Source: Myxococcales bacterium (lineage in GTDB: Bacteria; Myxococcota_A; Polyangia; Polyangiales; Polyangiaceae). From it: DNA of 64,000 nucleotides. This document shows, in pieces, positions 62,701 through 64,000 of the stretch. The position numbers and the translations under genes were made by a program. The notes under the pieces are model-generated. The model was not told where the DNA came from. It was given only the letters and a program-made list of their open reading frames with translations, and searched no databases. The DNA lies in assembly GCA_016706225.1 (NCBI GenBank), contig JADJKB010000024.1, forward strand, positions 310,001 through 374,000. Reading direction: 5' to 3'. How positions within the stretch are numbered: the stretch's first letter is position 1; each line of letters opens with the position of its first letter.

Positions 62701-64000
62701 ATGCAGGAAGCGGCCGGCACTCGGCTCGAGTCGGACGCGGTCCGTTGGTTCGCTCACGAGCGAATCAGACGCAGAGCCCGCAACGTGAAGTGGGGCGCGG
62801 TCGCTGCCTACCTCCTGAGTCTGGGAGGCGTGGGCACGATTCCGCTGCTCGGCTGGGCGGCGGCCCTGGCAGCCGTGGTCGCGGGGGTCGCCTGGCTGCT
62901 GCAAGCCGCGAAGCCGGGCCAGTTCACCGAAGGCGAGTCCGAGCCTGGCACGCTCGTGCTCGACGGCCACACACTGGTCATCCAGTCCGGCGAGAGAACC
63001 GAGTCCATCGGGGCTAAAGAGGTCGATTGTGGTTGGGTCGAGGAGCCGGACTACGTCGTGCTGGTGCTGCACGATGGCCGCAGTGTGTCGGCGCGCGTGT
63101 CCAGTCGAAAAGCGCGGCTCGCGGTGCTCTCCGCCCTGGGAGTGAGTGCCGCCGATCGCGTGCTGAGCGTCCCGATCTACAGCCGCATCGGGAGCGTCCC
63201 GGGTGGGGAGCTCATGGCGGCAGTTGCAGGTGTGATCCTGCTGCCGCTGGCGGCCTTGGGCTGGAGCGGCGCCAGCTTCGCGATGTGGGAGGCCCTCACT
63301 GGTCAGCTCGCGCTGGGTGCGGGCTTGATCACCTTGGCGGGCATGCTCTTGCTGATCGCAGTCACCACACTCCCGGCGTGGCTGCTCCTGGCCGCGCTCC
63401 GGAGCCGCCGTGCCGTGATCGGGACGGACGGGATCGTGATCGAGGGTGCGTGGCGAACGGTGATCCCGTTCTCCGAGGTCGAATCGGTGACCCTGAACGC
63501 AACGGGTGCCGAGATCGAGCGCAAGAACGGCACACGGGTGCGCTTGCCCACGGGACGCAGTGATCCGCTCTACCCCACCCCGCAAGGGGAAGAGGAGCTC
63601 AAGCGGGCGCAGCGGCTGATCGAGCGCGCGAACGAGGCGATGGGCGCGGCTGGCGGGAGCGGACTGCTCGAACAGAAGGCCGCGTGGCTCGAGAGTGGTG
63701 GGCGCAGCCTGGAAGAGTGGCGGCACGCGCTCGAGGTGCTGGGTGAGCGCACTGGGGACTATCGGCGTCCAGGGATCACGAACGACGAGCTGCTCGAGAT
63801 TGCGCGGGACGCGGCCCGCAGCCAGGAGCAGCGCCTGGCCGCGATGTTCTTGATCGCGAAGCGCGGCGCCGACATCAAGGCAGCGGAGGCGAGCCTCGAA
63901 GCCTGCGCGGACAAGGATCTAGCGGCGCTGCTCCGCGCGGGCCTGGGCGGTACGCTCAGAAAGTGCGCGAGCGAGCAAGCCGCCGTCCTCCCAAGGCTGC
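62701..64000 (+). CDS. Membrane protein with PH-like domains (cut by window edge)
   Basis: At least 433 residues from ATG 62701, open to the last base. Two hydrophobic hairpins (AYLLSLGGVGTIPLLGWAAA, AVVAGVAWLLQAA; then AVAGVILLPLAALGWSGASF, LITLAGMLLLIAVTTLPAWL) alternate with small beta domains (LVLDGHTLVIQSGERTESIG and VIGTDGIVIEGAWRTVIPFS) of bacterial PH type. The C-terminal part is helical (DELLEIARDAARSQEQRLAA). Unknown role. Confidence 0.75.
   Translation, partial: MQEAAGTRLESDAVRWFAHERIRRRARNVKWGAVAAYLLSLGGVGTIPLLGWAAALAAVVAGVAWLLQAAKPGQFTEGESEPGTLVLDGHTLVIQSGERTESIGAKEVDCGWVEEPDYVVLVLHDGRSVSARVSSRKARLAVLSALGVSAADRVLSVPIYSRIGSVPGGELMAAVAGVILLPLAALGWSGASFAMWEALTGQLALGAGLITLAGMLLLIAVTTLPAWLLLAALRSRRAVIGTDGIVIEGAWRTVIPFSEVESVTLNATGAEIERKNGTRVRLPTGRSDPLYPTPQGEEELKRAQRLIERANEAMGAAGGSGLLEQKAAWLESGGRSLEEWRHALEVLGERTGDYRRPGITNDELLEIARDAARSQEQRLAAMFLIAKRGADIKAAEASLEACADKDLAALLRAGLGGTLRKCASEQAAVLPRL

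Overview
The window is high-GC DNA from a delta-proteobacterium-like organism, most probably a myxobacterium (Polyangia type). The grounds are the many lipoproteins that carry Gly/Ala/Ser-rich linkers straight after the lipobox cysteine, thrombospondin-3-like Asp repeats, an alpha-2-macroglobulin, a formylglycine-enzyme-like lipoprotein, PilZ-like and beta-propeller proteins, and the frequent use of GTG starts. No rRNA, no intact tRNA and no CRISPR array was seen.

Layout. (1) About 1-10.6 kb is a defence island. Leftward there is a type I restriction-modification locus (half-length HsdS, HsdM, full HsdS, HsdR running off the left edge). Rightward from a shared control region there is a compact operon of four TIR-domain proteins around a SLOG-like nucleotide-sensor protein, plus one small unknown gene. 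This Thoeris-like but differently composed operon is the best candidate for an undescribed system. Nearly every large gene in this island carries a one-base frameshift or a stop, whereas the very large genes further right are intact.

(2) About 10.6-27.8 kb is a mobile, mosaic zone. It holds a TetR/membrane-protein divergent pair, broken YdeI-type, sulfatase and IS91-type transposase genes, a two-gene secreted-protein operon (a 1332-codon Ca-binding/propeller protein and a propeller lipoprotein) bracketed by two copies of a sulfatase 3' end, a complete IS with 53-bp inverted repeats, two toxin-antitoxin operons (RHH-PIN and RHH-MazF/PemK) with operators abutting the start codon, and a DUF559 nuclease gene facing the decayed 5' end of a second copy.

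(3) About 28-64 kb is ordinary chromosome rich in envelope functions: a papain-like lipoprotein protease with two P-domain-like repeats, a LigB-type dioxygenase, a YhfC-protease/ABC-ATPase fusion with its permease, a phospholipase D lipoprotein, MlaE/MlaF-like lipid transport genes, a membrane-embedded alpha-2-macroglobulin, a DedA protein, several propeller lipoproteins, a giant 2-hydroxyacyl-CoA dehydratase activase, an amidase, and a membrane protein cut by the right edge.

Links between genes: in the TIR operon the junctions at 7043 and 8230 are ATGA overlaps. The toxin-antitoxin pairs, the ABC ATPase-permease pair and the 14.7-19.9 kb pair also overlap by one to four bases, so these units are probably co-translated.
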